Under the pieces are notes generated by a model. The model was not told the DNA's origin and ran no database searches. It worked only from the letters and a program-made list of their open reading frames with translations. Positions 10,904 through 22,500 of a stretch of DNA of 64,000 nucleotides are shown one piece after another (position 1 is the stretch's first letter; the number at the start of each line of letters is the position of its first letter). The position numbers and the translations under genes were made by a program. Source of the DNA: Hygrophila difformis (taxonomy: Eukaryota > Streptophyta > Magnoliopsida > Lamiales > Acanthaceae). The stretch is taken from NCBI GenBank assembly GCA_030278955.1, contig JAOANR010000003.1:20917050-20981049 (forward strand). The letters run 5' to 3'.

Positions 10904-11933
10904 ACATTAAATTAATTATTCAACTGGAGATCTGAATAGCCGATGGTAACAAAAGGATGTGCAATGGCAAAATCGAGTCAATTGCCACAAAATACAAAAG
11001 TAATAATGGCAAAACGAAAGCCAATTTGTTGTAATACTTATAAAGTAAATAACAAAGATAAGACTTATTTGCAGCAAAACGCTCATACGCGGAGGCACCC
11101 AATGGTGGCGGATTTCGACTTTTACCACGAGTCATGCTCCGACTTGATTCTCCGGTAGACAGATTTCTTGAAGAGAAGTTTTTTGTTTGGATTGGATTGG
11201 ATTGGAGTGATTGCCCTCTTTGTGTTCAATTTCTTCCATTTTACTCTAAAAAAAACCCATTGGACGTGGATGTGTCCCTTTTGCGGAACCGCTATCATTC
11301 TATGGGGCACTTTGGCTGTTCCTTCTTCATCGTGCATCTTTCCCTTACCTAAATCTGCACTACTCCCTTTCACGTGGATCCATGTGGAATGGTTTCCTAC
11401 CCGGGGGTTCTCTTTTCCATGGGTTGTGCAGATTTCGCTTTGGGCCCTGATTTCAATGGGCCATCTCTACTTCAAAGGCCTAGTGTCAACAAAAGTTTCC
11501 AATAATGAGGAATCATTTGCCATTGCTCAAGAGGAATTTGTAGTTGCTCTTTAAGCCACTTTGCCAATTTAGGCCTAACCATTCATAGTCCCTAAGCTGC
11601 AACCCAATGATGCTTAGACTATCCCTCGGTCGCTCATCCACAGTACGACGTATCTTTCATGGTCCAATAGCATTTTGCCGTTATTTTGAAAGCATGGGGG
11701 TGATGTCACCACAAAGTTTTTGAATTTATTGGCTTTTCAATCAACATTTATCTATTCACACATTTCTTCCTTCAAGAACAAACTTTCTACAATATCCCTT
11801 CGTCTTCATCTTAGTTTTCTTCTTTCCTTTAGCAACATCTCCCCAATCTCTCCATTCGCCTTCAATAATGGCATCCATTGTTGTTTCTGATATAATCCAA
11901 AAACATTCGCTGGCATCATCACCCTTATTGTGT
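10904..11933. other. intergenic, no gene supported
   Basis: Only short ORFs without recognisable domains are present, the longest of 128 codons at 11168-11554. That ORF has no splice or homology support that I can see. I see no repeats with clear ends. Confidence 0.5.
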
Positions 11934-12700
11934 GTCACGAAGTCCTTTTTCTATGCAAAGATATCAGTACCACCATATGCTACGCGATCTCTCTCATCAT
12001 TGCCTAGTGCCTCTCTCACGTTAGTGGAAGCAGAAACACGCATGTGAATGTCACCCCACACTACGCCCCTTCAATCATATACAAGACCTCGTGCATCGTG
12101 CATTGTTCCCCTTCTGCATCCCCAATACCATCTACCCAGGGATGCCGAACAACATGTGCGTCACAACTCTCATATCTCACACATTTTTCTCATTTCTCGT
12201 CTATCGAACTGTATGGGACACTTAATAAATACATTACTTGACCTGACCGCCCGGGAGAGATCTGGCATGTTGATTCCCGTCGCCCTGTCATCGGCCCTAC
12301 GAGAAACATCACTTTCTCCTATGCTGAATGACATTACATCCAACCCTAATGCCCAACTCCTCGTCCTCTACTTAGCTCCAGCTCGGAAAAACCTTTTACT
12401 GCAGACGATAACCCTGCCCCAGTACTTTTGCCTTGCAGACGTTACCTCGGATAGATTTTCTGAGTTCCTAAGCACCTCTAGTGCTGCTCATTTTTTATAT
12501 AAATGGAGTTCAATACTAGGAGTGTTTGCTAGATCACACAATGTAAGGCCCGACTCTGATACCAATTGTCACAAGGTCCCTTTTTATGCCGAGATACGGG
12601 TATCACCCCATGCTAGGTGACCTTTATCGTCATATCCAGGGCCTCTCTCACGTAGATGCAAGTGGGAGCACGTATGGAAATGCAAGTGGGAGCACGTATG
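11934..12700 (-). mobile_element. candidate TRIM-like (miniature LTR) element, minus orientation
   Basis: Two diverged direct repeats of about 120-130 bp begin TGTCAC at 11934 and at about 12568; both contain GCCTCTCTCACGT and end in a CACGYATG segment. Immediately left of the right repeat is CGACTCTGATACCA, which on the minus strand is TGGTATCAGAGTCG, a primer-binding site for initiator Met-tRNA. On the far side the left repeat is followed on the plus strand by a C/A-rich tract, a possible polypurine tract on the minus strand. The interior is only about 515 bp and has no gag-pol domains. This layout fits a terminal-repeat retrotransposon in miniature. The outer ends are approximate and no target duplication was confirmed. 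Confidence 0.45.
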
Positions 12701-13130
12701 TTAAAAATAATTTCATAATTATTTTTAACATATAATCAACCCATCAAACTAAAGTTTGGATTCATAATATTCAATTTCACATAATAATGTTCAATAATTC
12801 ATGTAACATAATAAAATATAATATGTAAAATCTTAAATATAATATATAATTAAAATGAAGTATTTAATAAATAATATATAAAATATATCGCGGACGGGCT
12901 GAGGCGGGGATTACTTCTCCTGTCCCCGAAAAAATTCTCGATCTCTGGCCCATCCTCCTCCTGAAAACCGAACTGAAATTTTGGTTTTTGGACCGTCGGG
13001 TTTTTTTTTTTTTTTTTTTTTTTTTTAAACATCCCTAGACAATACAATGAGTATGTGAGAGCTGAGGGAGACCTATTTTTCACCACATATGGGCTTTTCC
13101 TCCTGATGCGGTGAAACTTCTTCTTGTGGC
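12701..13130. repeat. AT-rich stretch, GC-rich patch and poly(T) tract
   Basis: An AT-rich stretch to about 12885 is followed by a GC-rich patch (CGGACGGGCTGAGGCGGGG) of the kind found at the ends of plant MITEs. A run of more than 20 T follows at about 13001-13026. No gene is supported. Confidence 0.4.
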
Positions 13131-13231
13131 TGACGAGTCTAGCACTTGGTTTCCTCGAAACTAGTGTTAGCATCCTTTAGATATCTCTGCTTGTTATTTT
13201 TTTATTTATTTTTTTCTATTTCTCTAGCCTG

Positions 13232-13470
13232 TATAAGTTGTTCCGCCAAAAAAAATTACAATGAATATGTGGCCTGGTATGAGCGGCTGAGTGGAACCTA
13301 TGGTCTCCGATGGGAAGATCTGAGAAACGATTTTGCTATACGCCTCTCTGCGTGGGCTCAATATGAGGTCGACCATCCCTTTCTTCTATCAATGGGGGGT
13401 TCTGAATCCATTTTGCTACCCGAATACTGGACAAGTTACTTGGCTAATGGTTCTGTCTTTATTCCCATAT
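13232..13470 (+). pseudogene. unrecognised coding-like fragment
   Basis: A stretch in the frame of 13146-13544 has ordinary protein composition, rich in W, Y, D, R and E (YNEYVAWYERLSGTYGLRW onward for about 65 residues). It sits between low-complexity flanks that encode only hydrophobic runs. A similar but shorter motif (ACAATGAGTATGTGAGAG) occurs about 220 bp upstream, near 13045, hinting at a duplicated segment. I do not recognise the family. It is most likely a decayed transposon or gene fragment. Confidence 0.3.
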
Positions 13471-13619
13471 TTATTCTTCCTGCTATATTTGTTATCATGA
13501 AGTTATTCTTTATATCTGTGTTTCTTGTGATATTATTATTATGAATTTGAATATTGCAACGATTCCAACCAAGAGGGAAATCAATTACTTAGCATCATGT
13601 TGACCCCTACATGCTATTT

Positions 13620-13690
13620 CCTTTTTCTTCCTTTCTTTCTTTCTTTCTTCTTCTTCTTCTTCTTCTTCTTCTTCTTTTTTTTTTTTTTTC
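13620..13690. repeat. (CTTT)n/(CTT)n/T-tract microsatellite
   Basis: A simple-sequence tract passes from CTTT repeats to CTT repeats to a long T run. Confidence 0.9.
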
Positions 13691-15409
13691 CTTTGTTTGT
13701 TTGTTCTATGCATGACGAGGCATCTGAGGTAGGATGAGTGATCATCTAGGGTGTCGATCATGCTAGTGTAGTATGTAGATAACTTTTATTTGTTGTACAT
13801 AGGCTTGCCACCATACCTGGTTTCAGACTATGAATCCTGTCTGGTTGTAGTACTTGTTATGTGCATGTCTATGTATTCTATCTTACAGCGAGCATACTTA
13901 CTTGTTACTGTTTCTTCTAATCGAAAATATTTAGTGAAGAAATTAGAATCTTATATGATATGTGGTTGAGTCTTACCTGCTTTATATTCGTAAGCCTAAA
14001 TTAACTGGTCAATAATTTAGAATAACCAGTACGGCATGACAATTTATTTTCGAGACGAGTGGTTACAACTTACAACTATCAATTAATTACTAGATATTGT
14101 AATCAATCATAATAAAATAATTGCTCTTTTGTATTATTATTTGATATTTTATGATTTCTGGTGCGTCATTAGTATCAATTTTTTATTGTGTATTTTCAAT
14201 TTGTTAAATAGTATCATTTTGGTGAATTTTATCAAAAGGGACAATTCAATATATATATATACTAGTAAATTTTCGTTGTGCGATGCACAACATAATTTGG
14301 AGATACAACTGCCCGTGTGGAAAAAAAATATTCCTTATATTGTCGTTACAATGTCCTATAAATATTATAATATCCTTTGAAAGAGGTTTAGTTGTTAGTT
14401 AATGTTATAAGAGTAAGACTGTTACAGTTCAGATTATGAGGACGAATATTATTTTCATTGACATGGGACTGTTTGTTTCTTTAATAAGAAAAAAACATGA
14501 TAATACAAAATAAATGAATTGGCGTTTTGTATAAAGTTGATTCTCTTCTGCAAACTATAAATTTTTATGATTGAATTTTTTAAAAAAAAATATATATCTC
14601 TTTTTAATTTTATATTTAATATATGGACAAATTGGGTGATGTAAGAAAGGAACTGTGGTCACTTGTGAATTTTGATATTTGTGAATTTGGCATCTTTCAA
14701 TTTTCCAGGTTTGGCAAAGTTTTGGCCTAACAATTCCAGTGTTCACTATACATGGATGCTTGTGAGATTGAGGCAAATTTGCTCTATTGGAGAGCCAAAA
14801 GTAAGGGACTTCAAACTCCCAGATATGTTATTTTTTGTGACAGTGCTTCTGGTGCTTATTTTGAAATGTAATTTATATATTTATAAATAAATGTAGTAAC
14901 ATGTATGTGCTTTCGCAGAAGCTCACATTTATGTAGGCACACATATATTGAGATTGTAATGGGTAGTATCAGATTATTATACGTTAGTGTTATTTAAAGA
15001 ATTCTTCTTTTTTATTACATCATGCCTCAAAACTTGAAAAAGGTGGAAAAGACCTATGGAAATTATTTAGTGGCAAGAACAATTTTAACTTTTTTGTTAA
15101 AGGAGAAAAACAATTTAAACGCCAGCTGGTAAGAAACAAGTAATGTAAATGAACAGATCACTATATAAGAAAGTAGTAATACTGAAGGAGTTGGGAAACC
15201 ATGGCAAAAGACATACAAGAGCAAAACAAACATCATTAATATGTGTAAGGAGCACAAGGAGTTAGGGGAAAATGCCAGAAGGTAGGGGAAAAGAAATCAA
15301 ATATGGCCAGCAGTACAAAGGCAAATACATAACCCAGAACATGAATATGGTAGGCGATGCGATGTATGAAGTCATGGTGAAGGTGGGCTGTCAGGGAAGT
15401 TGGAGTTGA
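13691..15409. other. intergenic, AT-rich, no gene supported
   Basis: Apart from a short (TA)n run near 14250-14262, the sequence is AT-rich with short ORFs only. Nothing is recognisable. Confidence 0.5.
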
Positions 15410-15905
15410 TTACATCTGCTTGGAACAAGAAATCGGTACGTTGTCTATTACGGAGGACCTGGATTCATTGCCAAAGCGCACGTATACTCGCTCTTTTGAA
15501 TCTAAGCGATTATGTTTCCAAAAAGCAAGAGGAATAGTCTGTATAGAATGGAGCATGTTATTGATATACATATAAAAAAAATTGCAGTTTAAGTATATGA
15601 TTTGTTAGAGACAAGGTCTACCAAAGTCTTTTTGTGAGAAGGCACGACGTGGAATTCGAACGAATCAAAATTGTCGTCGGCGTCGGCGTCGGAGGTAATA
15701 GAGATTATATCAATGTCATGTTCAGAATCAGAAATGACATCAGTACCTGGATCTGGGAAAAAAACAAATGGAATTGGTTTTCAGTAGTAAGAACAGAATA
15801 AGTAAATGTACATGAGATTTCATGACCTGAGGAATTGTAACTGGTGTTGGCCGAGTCAGTGGAGTGTACAGAGACAATGATGGTTGAGTCGCTGGCTGCA
15901 TCCAT
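15410..15905 (-). pseudogene. partial gene with a B3-like DNA-binding segment, minus strand
   Basis: Minus-strand exons can be joined in frame: 15905-15827 (from ATG), 15752-15613 and 15538-15410. Splice sites are CAG|GTCATG..TTCCCAG, CTT|GTCTCT..ATACAG. The product has a Ser/Thr-rich start and an acidic linker (SDSEHDIDIIS, DADADDNFD). It ends in a segment resembling the first half of a B3 domain: a FEFHVVPSHKKTLVDL strand, TIPLAFWKHN, and VYVRFGNESRSS. It stops after about half a B3 domain (about 115 residues in total), so it is either a truncated gene or has 3' exons I cannot find. A splice acceptor (TTTTTTTGCAG) just upstream of the ATG suggests further 5' exons. If the second junction is not used, the frame stops at 15589 (80 aa). 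The B3 assignment is by motif only. Confidence 0.4.
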
Positions 15906-17933
15906 AATGAGTTATTTTTTTGTAGCTGCAAAAAAACAATGGAGATTTTTTTTAGTGAACAAGGGAGATTTTTTTTTGTTTGGGCAGATTGATTCAAAGA
16001 GCATTACAATGGTAAATTATTCTGTAATATGCCAGTCGACCTGGAATAGAAGCTCATTTTACTAAAATACTATCAATGGCTTTCTTCATATTAGCTGAAC
16101 AGTATAGTTTCTATATTCCTACTGGATATGCTAAAATAACGATTGGCTATACTCATTAACCAAAGAATGGTAATATAAGATGCCAATACATTGTAGAGGG
16201 TGATGCCATCTCTTTATTCCAAGATAAGAAACTGTTATTCTGGAATTGTAGAGTGTAAATGGTATATCAAGTATAATTTTGTCACTACAAATGGATGAAG
16301 TTGGTGTAGTTGATCGTCAGCATAGAAGTATGAATCAGCATGAGAGACAACACTTAAACAAAGATAATGATATGCATAAAATAGTTATTTGAAAGGAGGT
16401 TTATACGGAGCAAAGGTATGCATAAAATAATGATATGCATCAGAGACATCACCTAAGCAAAGATAATGATATGTACAGGAGTATATATGAAGCAAAGATA
16501 GTTATTTGAAAGGAGGTTTATACAGAGCAGGTAAATGAGAGAGTTTTTTAGAGAACAACAATTTCATTCAAGAAAAGCAAGGTATGATTATAGAGCCACA
16601 TCTGAATATGCATAAAATATATTCGATGTTAGAAAATTGGAATATGTATTTGCACAGAATCGAACTATTATAATTCAACCTGTGTTTTGAGATAATCTAA
16701 AACCGAAAGCATAAGTGCAGTTTCAAATATAATGAATTGTTCCGAGAGAATGTAAGTAAAGGCTGCAACAGAACATAGTTCCAACTATTTTTAATGTTTT
16801 CGAGCTGTTTGATCCCAGTTAATTTCTTGCAGCTTATATTTCAGTACCTCCAAATTAATGAATCTTTCTAAAATGCTTCCTGGTAATGGGATGAATTGGT
16901 CGATTAGATTTCCTTCAAGTTCTAATTGCACCAAGTTACTACACATGTAATGGACCAGCTAATTTTGAATGGAGAAAAGACCAACAGGGTTGTTTTCCGT
17001 ACCCATACATAGGAACATAAATAGCGGGAGATGGCAAAGCAAATTAAGCTATCACATTTTAGTCGTAAAGTAGAGATGGAAAATAGCATCACCGGGAGGG
17101 ATTTTTTCATAGGTCAGTGAATAGTAGAAGTTAAAAACAAGGGGATGGCGAGTAGTTGATAAGAGGGAGCAGCATAAGAATAACTAAAAATAGTTAAGTA
17201 ATAACATGCCTGATTCTTCTGTTTTAATTTCGAAGGTTAACTGCTTAGAAGTTTTTGCACATAATGATATTGTGCAAAAGGCCGGAATTGTAAGTCATTA
17301 TTTCATATACTTTGATCAATTCAATCACTTATTATATGTTCTTAGCCTGCAATTTAAAAGGAATGTAGGAATGAAGTGGTAGCATTTTCACAAACACATT
17401 GAATGCATAATGAGAGAACGAAATTTATAGGGGGGAGATAGAATGGGACGAGCAGTATGCAAGTAAACCTTTAATCAAAAGAATTGGGATGGATTGATGG
17501 CAAATGATTGAAGAACGAAAGGGGTAAATATTTTTATTTATGTTCCTGCTATGCAAATCCTAATTTCGTTCTTTTTCTCCATGGAAAGGAAGGGGAAACT
17601 TGCAAGATTTACAATTAACACACAATTGTAATTTTTATTTATGTTCAATTTTAGCTATTAACTTTATCAAATAGTAGTAGTATTTTTTTAAAGTATGAAT
17701 TTTTTTTTAGATGAAAAGGAATAGAGTCTATTTACACAACAAAAAAAATGATCTTAACTAATATCATTCTGAATTCGACTGAGAAATAACTATTTGGTAG
17801 TCTCTTTTAAATATTGGACTGACTCCACAATTAAAATAGTTATGGAATCGTTATGCCTATATAGTTATTGAATCATCTTGGCTAATTTTGTTTTGAGTTT
17901 TTTTGCCTTAATATAATACAATAATTTAATATA
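15906..17933. other. intergenic, possible upstream exons of the B3-like gene
   Basis: AT-rich sequence with short direct repeats around 16370-16520 (GATAATGATATG and AGTTATTTGAAAGGAGGTTTATAC, each present twice). On the minus strand near 16790-16940 a short frame reads as an amphipathic, Leu-rich segment that could be an exon of a decayed gene. Its family could not be told. Confidence 0.35.
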
Positions 17934-18087
17934 TACTTCCTCCGTTTTTTTATTTGCTACGAAAGTATTGCACACAGAGTACAATACACATTTTAAATCA
18001 TTAATAACTCAAATTTGGTACATGTAAAAATTCAAAAAATTGGATATTTATAAAGTAGATGACGATACGAATGTAACAAGATTTCAC
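17934..18087. repeat. Stowaway-like MITE, cut by assembly gap
   Basis: Starts TACTTCCTCCGTT after an AT-rich flank, like the copies at 19086 and 37661. It runs into the N gap, so its other end is unknown. Confidence 0.55.
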
Positions 18088-18587
18088 NNNNNNNNNNNNN
18101 NNNNNNNNNNNNNNNNNNNNNNNNNNNNNNNNNNNNNNNNNNNNNNNNNNNNNNNNNNNNNNNNNNNNNNNNNNNNNNNNNNNNNNNNNNNNNNNNNNNN
18201 NNNNNNNNNNNNNNNNNNNNNNNNNNNNNNNNNNNNNNNNNNNNNNNNNNNNNNNNNNNNNNNNNNNNNNNNNNNNNNNNNNNNNNNNNNNNNNNNNNNN
18301 NNNNNNNNNNNNNNNNNNNNNNNNNNNNNNNNNNNNNNNNNNNNNNNNNNNNNNNNNNNNNNNNNNNNNNNNNNNNNNNNNNNNNNNNNNNNNNNNNNNN
18401 NNNNNNNNNNNNNNNNNNNNNNNNNNNNNNNNNNNNNNNNNNNNNNNNNNNNNNNNNNNNNNNNNNNNNNNNNNNNNNNNNNNNNNNNNNNNNNNNNNNN
18501 NNNNNNNNNNNNNNNNNNNNNNNNNNNNNNNNNNNNNNNNNNNNNNNNNNNNNNNNNNNNNNNNNNNNNNNNNNNNNNNNNNNNNNN
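18088..18587. other. assembly gap, 500 N
   Basis: Exactly 500 unresolved bases. The round number suggests a placeholder rather than a measured length. Confidence 0.99.
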
Positions 18588-19085
18588 ATATATAAAAAAT
18601 TTGCAATATGGATACTTGATGTAGGTGATGGTAAAACCGGTATTGATCTTGGATGTAGTCAGATGTGACATTTCCAAATAATATTCTTATAAGCTCTACG
18701 GGTGATCCTATATAAGCATTTTTTAGTGTATATATACAAAATAAACTGCATCACTTCAAATATAGACATTTAATGGTAGGTGCTATACTAGCCTCTTTCG
18801 ATAAGATGGGTTGATACAATTAATGATTACATCATGGAATATCTATCTGCAAATGCAAATGTATATCTAAGTTCTAAAAATATTTGTTAAGAGGATTAAA
18901 GCATGGTTAATGACAATGAAATATTTTCATCAGAATATCTAAACACGATCAAGTGTTCTGGACTACTGAATCATAAAAAAAAAAGTTGAATAAGGGTTGT
19001 ATAGTAATTCTTTTTAGGTACATAGATCCATCAAATAGATTATGTAATAGAAACAGGTTGATAATAATTAAGATATGAAACCATA
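18588..19085. other. AT-rich intergenic sequence
   Basis: No coding frame, repeat ends or RNA gene recognised. Confidence 0.5.
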
Positions 19086-19348
19086 TACTTCCTCCGTCTC
19101 GATATAAATGTTACGTTGGAATTTTTGACACTATTCACTGTTTAACTTTGATTCAAATTTTTATCATAGTTATGTAAAGAAAAATATAGTCATGTGAGAT
19201 ATGTTAGATTCGTCCAATCTAGTAGTTTTAGACAATAAACTTTTTATAAGTTTTTATTATACACAATTTAAGTTATAAATCGTTAAAAATGTGTATCGGC
19301 AAGTGTGTCGGATGGTAATGTAACAATTGAATTGAGGCGGATGTAGTA
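19086..19348. repeat. Stowaway-like MITE
   Basis: Begins TACTTCCTCCGTCTCGATA and ends GGCGGATGTAGTA; the ends are imperfect inverted repeats. The interior contains TTTGACACTATTCAC and TAGTCATGTGAGA..GTTAGATTCGTC, shared with the other Stowaway-like copies in this window. Confidence 0.7.
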
Positions 19349-19466
19349 ATTGAGATTAAACTAATTTTGAAAAACCATGAAAGTTGAAAATTCTTAATTG
19401 GTAGAATGATTATGAGTCCGTCTAATTTAACCAAATTCTTCATTCGAACTCAGATGAGACAATTCT

Positions 19467-22027
19467 TGTAATACCCGAGAATTTTCAAACATAAAATAAA
19501 TACAATAAATAAATAAATTCAGCAAATAAATAAATAAAGGTAAGGAAATGAGAAATGAAGTTTAACTTAAAAAGGAAATTAAAGGAATTTAATTAAATAA
19601 AAAGAATTAAAGAAAGATAAATAAATTGTTACACGTGTACCCGACGCCAAGGGGCTCGAAAACTCGAGTCCAAACATAAATTTAGATCCGAGGGAAATGA
19701 CGATACGGAATAGGAACCCGAAGATGGCCCGGAAATCGGAATCCGGGAGCATAGAGGGATAGAAGTCCGAAAAAGATGAGGAAAGGCACAACGGATCGCA
19801 CGACCCGCCCGGACCGAAGTCCAGGCGTGGGCCGTGCGGTGGCCGCGCGGTGAAAGGGCAAACGGCGCGCCACGACCGCGCCACACGACAGATTCGCCGG
19901 TTGCGAGATTCACTCGACCGAATCCGGAATTTTCGACTTCGGTTGAACACCTTTCGGCTCAAGACTCACCAAGGCTGACCTTGGACGTCCCTAGGTCATG
20001 TCTACCTATAAATAACCCCTCTTGAAAGCCCCGAACACTTTTCAAAACATCCATACTCTCTATACGTTCGAAAACCCTAATTCCGGAGTCGTCGGAGTCA
20101 CGAAACCAAGGCGAGGACTGCCGAGGACGAATTCGGAAGATCTCTAATGTCGTGGTAAGTTACGATCCGATCCTTGTTCCATATACGATTCGAAAACGAA
20201 TCCTAACCTTCTTCTTTCTCTTCTCTACACCCCGAATCGGATCTAGAACGAAGAACCCGACGAACGGAGAAGATAAACGGTGGACTGGAAGCCACGCCTC
20301 CAAAATCGACGTTCCCGGACGACTGGAAATCTGTAAGTTGACACTTACATGGTTTTGGGAGTAATTAAAACACTTAAATCTAAAAGCTTAATCAAGACTT
20401 TCGAAAATCTGTCAACATGTGATTTCTACTGGCGCAGTGATTTTGTACAATTTTTCCGAACCTTTAAAAGTCTTCAAACGAGAAAACTTAAAACATGAAA
20501 AACGTTCCTAAGGCTTAGATCTATCTCCTGTAAAAGTTTCAGAATTTTTCGTGATGATTTGGTATATGAAATCAACCCAAAACCGAACTGCTAAGATTTG
20601 AATCTTGAATTTCTTGACAGAACTTAGGTCTGAACTTGATGACGTTTTTGACTAGGGTTCTAGGCCGATTTAGATCTTTAGCCGAACATGAAAGTTGTAG
20701 AGAAATGTCTTAAGAAGATCTCTGTAAAATTTCGTTAAGTTTGGAGTTGATTTGCTATGGTAGATCTTGAAAATCTTGAACTGCTGTAAGATAAATTCGG
20801 ACAGATTAATGTTTCTATGAAAATTGATATTTTTGACCTGTTTCGATATCTCGGATTGAAAAAGTTAAAACACGAAAGTTGTTCATCTCGGCGTTCCCGA
20901 GTCAGTGGTAAATTTTCAGAATTTGTGGACTTAAATCGGATTTTAAATTAATTTTAGAGTAAACAGCGGTTTACCGGAGTCAAATCTTGATATCTTGTTG
21001 AAACGATGGAATTAGCCTTTAGGGTTGAAACGAGTCGAAATCTCTTCTTAATAAATTTAGTGAAATCAGAATTTTTGAAATAAATCCCCTTACAAACTTG
21101 ATAAATTAAAATTAGGGGTGAGTGCTCTGCAGGGTGCCCCCTAACTGCTTCACTTCGTGCCTTTATAGACGATGGTGACCCCGTGCGAAGATTGAGATAT
21201 GATATTGCCAAAACGGCATGCGATATATGGCCTACAATCTCGAGAATGTCCATATGGAATTCCCGAGGCTCCGGAGTGGTACTGGGTATGGCGGATACGG
21301 CTGCGACCGCCGGTTTCCGGCTAAACTTGTCGAGATCGCGATGCAATCGTGAAACACTTGAAATTACTAAATCGGGGATGTAGTGGGGAATTTAAATTAA
21401 ATTGGATTATTTATCGTTGTCGTTTAAATTGTTAAATGCTTTGTTAAATTAATTATGGCTTTCATTTTAAATTGTGCTAAATGTATTATTGACTAGTGCC
21501 ATGAAATATTATGCAAATTGGTTAGATAATTAAGTTGAATTGTTTATGGCTTATTATCATGTTTTATGTAAATATTAAATTAATGGCTTTTAAACCCTAC
21601 GGTCATGCATGTGTTAACTTACTCAGCAAGTTGTGCTGACCAAACCGTTTATTTTTCCTTTTCCTTACAGAGGATGTGGAACAAACATGAGCACGTTCAT
21701 GCATGGGAGAAATATATTTTGCGAAACTTTATTTTTAAATTCTTACATTAGACTATAGAATAAACGGGCCTGTTTAACCCGTGTTTTGACCATGTCGGTC
21801 TTATTTACATTTCCGCTGCAATATTATACTTAAATATTATTTCCGCTGCATTATGATATTATTATTTTCGAATTTATATTGTATGGGGTGTTTGCAAATG
21901 TTTTAAATATTTTAAATACTGAAATACATAGCCTTGCATTTCTTTAGTAAGCCGGAGAAACCGTGTCTTACTAGGGAGGTGTGGCGGTGACATCCCGACC
22001 TGGGTGTCCAAAAATCGGGGTGTTAGA
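19467..22027 (+). repeat. 5' LTR of the Tekay element
   Basis: Starts TGTAATACCCGAG. Its right end, by alignment to the 3' LTR, is GTGTTAGA where the 3' copy has GTGTTACA, so the terminal CA has mutated to GA. The ORFs on its minus strand are repeated almost unchanged in the other LTR and show no coding signature. Confidence 0.9.
20005..20013 (+). promoter_or_regulatory. TATA box in 5' LTR
   Basis: CTATAAATA lies about 540 bp into the LTR, after a GC-rich U3 and before a strong splice-donor-like GTAAGTT near 20154. The same box is present in the 3' LTR near 28634. Confidence 0.6.
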
Positions 22028-22030
22028 AGT

Positions 22031-22042
22031 TGGTATCAGAGC
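22031..22042 (+). other. primer-binding site (initiator Met-tRNA)
   Basis: TGGTATCAGAGC begins 3 bp after the 5' LTR. It is complementary to the 3' end of initiator methionine tRNA, the usual primer of this clade. Confidence 0.9.
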
Positions 22043-22406
22043 CCGGATATTTTTAAACTAGTATTTTTAAACCCATTATTATTTTTAAATTATTATTATT
22101 TTTAAACTACTAGATTATTATTATTTTAAACCGTTAGTATTTATATTATTACAGAAGCCCAAAAATTATTACTTTAAACCTTCCTTGCCCAAAATTATTT
22201 TTTAGCCAAATTATAATTATTTTGACTCAATATAGAGGTCCAAGGATTTTAAATATTATTTTTAAATTTTTTTTGCATTGTTTCCATGGAAATGAATTTT
22301 TATTTTAAAAACCCATGGGAAAAAAAATATATATATATAATGCATGAATTATTTTTGGGGGGAAATCATCATTTGCATTTGCACATTGCATTTCCTTTAT
22401 TTAAAG

Positions 22407-22487
22407 AACTTAGAATCTTGGCGAATTTTAACTTAGAATCTTGGCGAAGTTTAACCTAGAATCTTGGCGAATACTAACTTAGATCTT
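22407..22487 (+). repeat. 23-bp tandem repeats in the element leader
   Basis: The unit AACTTAGAATCTTGGCGAA plus 4 nt starts at 22407, 22430, 22453 and (partial) 22476, an exact 23-bp period. The array ends about 14 bp before the ATG of the extra ORF at 22501. Confidence 0.85.
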
Positions 22488-22500
22488 TTGCTTGCGCTAG

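Noticed and set aside
11168..11554. 128-codon ORF in the intergenic region
   Set aside because: Trp/Phe-rich, low-information product with no domain, flanking exons or splice logic.
12048..12620. 190-codon ORF
   Set aside because: It spans the interior and one terminal repeat of the TRIM-like candidate. The frame crosses the primer-binding site and has no domain.
12650..13000. CRISPR-like or phased repeat array
   Set aside because: Only one 22-bp repeat pair and AT-rich filler. This is a plant nuclear sequence with no array.
18001..18677. Long ORFs around position 18000-18700
   Set aside because: Created by the run of Ns.
19579..19962. Minus-strand ORFs in the 5' LTR and their twins at 28208-28591
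   Set aside because: They are mirrored because the LTRs are duplicates. They lie in GC-rich U3 sequence and have no domain or start support, so they are chance frames.
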